Below are positions 49,305 through 50,023 of a DNA stretch of 50,023 nucleotides, one piece after another. The stretch's first letter is position 1; each line of letters opens with the position of its first letter. The stretch covers positions 1 to 50,023 of the forward strand of contig SXID01000253.1 of the NCBI GenBank assembly GCA_005772955.1. Reading direction: 5' to 3'. The notes under the pieces are model-generated. The model saw only the letters and a program-made list of their open reading frames with translations. It did not search any database and was not told the origin of the DNA. The translations under genes and the position numbers were made by a program. The stretch comes from Planctomycetia bacterium. Lineage in GTDB: Bacteria > Planctomycetota > Planctomycetia > Gemmatales > Gemmataceae.

Positions 49305-50023
49305 ATGTTCACAAAGCGGATCATTCCGTGTCTTGACGTGGACCGTGGACGCGTCGTTAAGGGCACGAATTTCGTGGACCTGCGCGACGCCGGCGACCCG
49401 GTCGCTGTCGCGCGGAAGTACGATGAACAAGGCGCCGACGAGTTGGTCTTCCTCGATATCTCCGCGAGCCACGAGGGGCGCGCGATCATGTTGGAGATGG
49501 TGCGTCGCGTCGCGGAAGAAATCTTCATGCCGTTTACCGTCGGCGGTGGGATTCGCACCCTCGCAGACGCGACACAACTCATTCAGGCTGGGGCGGAGAA
49601 GGTGAGTCTGAACTCCGCTGCGGTCAAGACGCCCGAACTGATCGCGGAGGTGAGCCGCAAGTTCGGGAACTGCGCGACCGTGGTGAACATCGACCCCCGC
49701 CGCGTCCAGCGCGACGGCAAGGAGTTTTGGGAAGTTCACGTGAACGGCGGTCGCGTGCCAACGGGCCTGGAAGCGGTTGCGTGGGCACGCCGCGTCGTGG
49801 AGCTTGGTGCGGGCGAAATTGTCCTCACCTCGATGGACGCGGACGGCACGAAGAACGGGTACGATATCCCCATGCTTGAAGCGGTGAGCCGCGCGGTGAA
49901 CGTGCCGGTCGTCGCGAGTGGCGGGGCCGGGAACCCGGAACACCTACGCCTCGCGTTCGAGGCCGGTGCCGATGCCGCGCTCGCCGCCAGTATCTTCCAC
50001 TACAACGAATATTCGATCCCCGA
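49305..50023 (+). CDS. hisF: Imidazole glycerol phosphate synthase subunit HisF, 3' end outside window
   Basis: First 239 codons of an expected ~255. HisF is the cyclase half of IGP synthase: with ammonia from HisH it turns PRFAR into imidazole glycerol phosphate and AICAR (histidine and purine pathways). (beta/alpha)8 barrel with catalytic D11 in [15 protein letters not shown] and the second catalytic Asp in [14 protein letters not shown]; phosphate-binding loops [10 protein letters not shown] and [13 protein letters not shown]. It appears to have its own promoter, and neither hisH nor hisA lies immediately upstream, so histidine genes are dispersed or continue beyond the window. Start at the ATG at 49305 matches the family. 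Confidence 0.95.
   Translation, partial: MFTKRIIPCLDVDRGRVVKGTNFVDLRDAGDPVAVARKYDEQGADELVFLDISASHEGRAIMLEMVRRVAEEIFMPFTVGGGIRTLADATQLIQAGAEKVSLNSAAVKTPELIAEVSRKFGNCATVVNIDPRRVQRDGKEFWEVHVNGGRVPTGLEAVAWARRVVELGAGEIVLTSMDADGTKNGYDIPMLEAVSRAVNVPVVASGGAGNPEHLRLAFEAGADAALAASIFHYNEYSIP

Noticed and set aside
1-50023. tRNA, rRNA, riboswitch, insertion sequence or prophage genes
   Set aside because: No matching conserved loops, rRNA segments, transposase, integrase or phage structural motifs were seen on either strand.

Overview
The window looks like chromosomal DNA from a planctomycete, most likely a member of the Gemmataceae. It is GC-rich and carries hallmark families of that phylum: three DUF1501 proteins, three planctomycete cytochrome c/DUF1549/DUF1553 (PSCyt1/PSCyt2/PSD1) proteins, a calx-beta/FG-GAP surface protein with an LE-x-LEDR N-terminal motif, a Ser/Thr kinase joined to a formylglycine-generating-enzyme-like domain, and an exported caspase-like peptidase. 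The assignment is from gene content only; there is no rRNA, tRNA, CRISPR array, insertion sequence or phage gene that I can recognise. About 35 genes are annotated. Most are short transcription units on alternating strands, with hairpins at several convergent junctions.

Layout. 1-1466 (-): 3'-truncated repeat surface protein with seven in-frame DNA repeats. 1935-4338: DUF1501 protein (+) facing a fumarylacetoacetate-hydrolase-family enzyme (-). 4511-4681: long imperfect palindromic repeat. 4694-10367: S41-like protein that seems to have lost its catalytic residues, histidine phosphatase, soluble histidine kinase, GT-C glycosyltransferase, ArfB-type ribosome rescue factor. 10361-10440: 34-bp perfect palindrome. 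10451-14778: acidic membrane-tethered HTH protein with repeated FELxLD motifs, second membrane glycosyltransferase, small BON protein with a strong terminator. 14892-29556: degradative/exported planctomycete block: a lone PSCyt1/DUF1549/DUF1553 protein, an unknown protein, a TolB-propeller/CehA-type metallohydrolase divergent from a nitrilase, then a four-gene minus-strand run alternating cytochrome-type and DUF1501 genes.

29721-37034: AMP nucleosidase, an MBL-fold hydrolase, three small minus-strand genes (two membrane proteins and a DinB protein), and a complete ribose-type sugar ABC importer (lipoprotein, double ATPase, permease) with a palindromic repeat inside the operon. 37043-46114: the most unusual part. 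A membrane-anchored Ser/Thr kinase with a cysteine-less FGE-like extracytoplasmic domain is divergent from an exported WD40-PDZ-caspase protein carrying a canonical EF-hand loop; the caspase gene is followed 8 bases later by an exported cytochrome c protein and then a putative outer-membrane barrel. I propose this as a candidate signalling/proteolysis system. 46398-50023: conserved hypothetical gene, lpxB, a DtxR/MntR-type regulator, a very small membrane protein, and the start of hisF, several with recognisable promoters.
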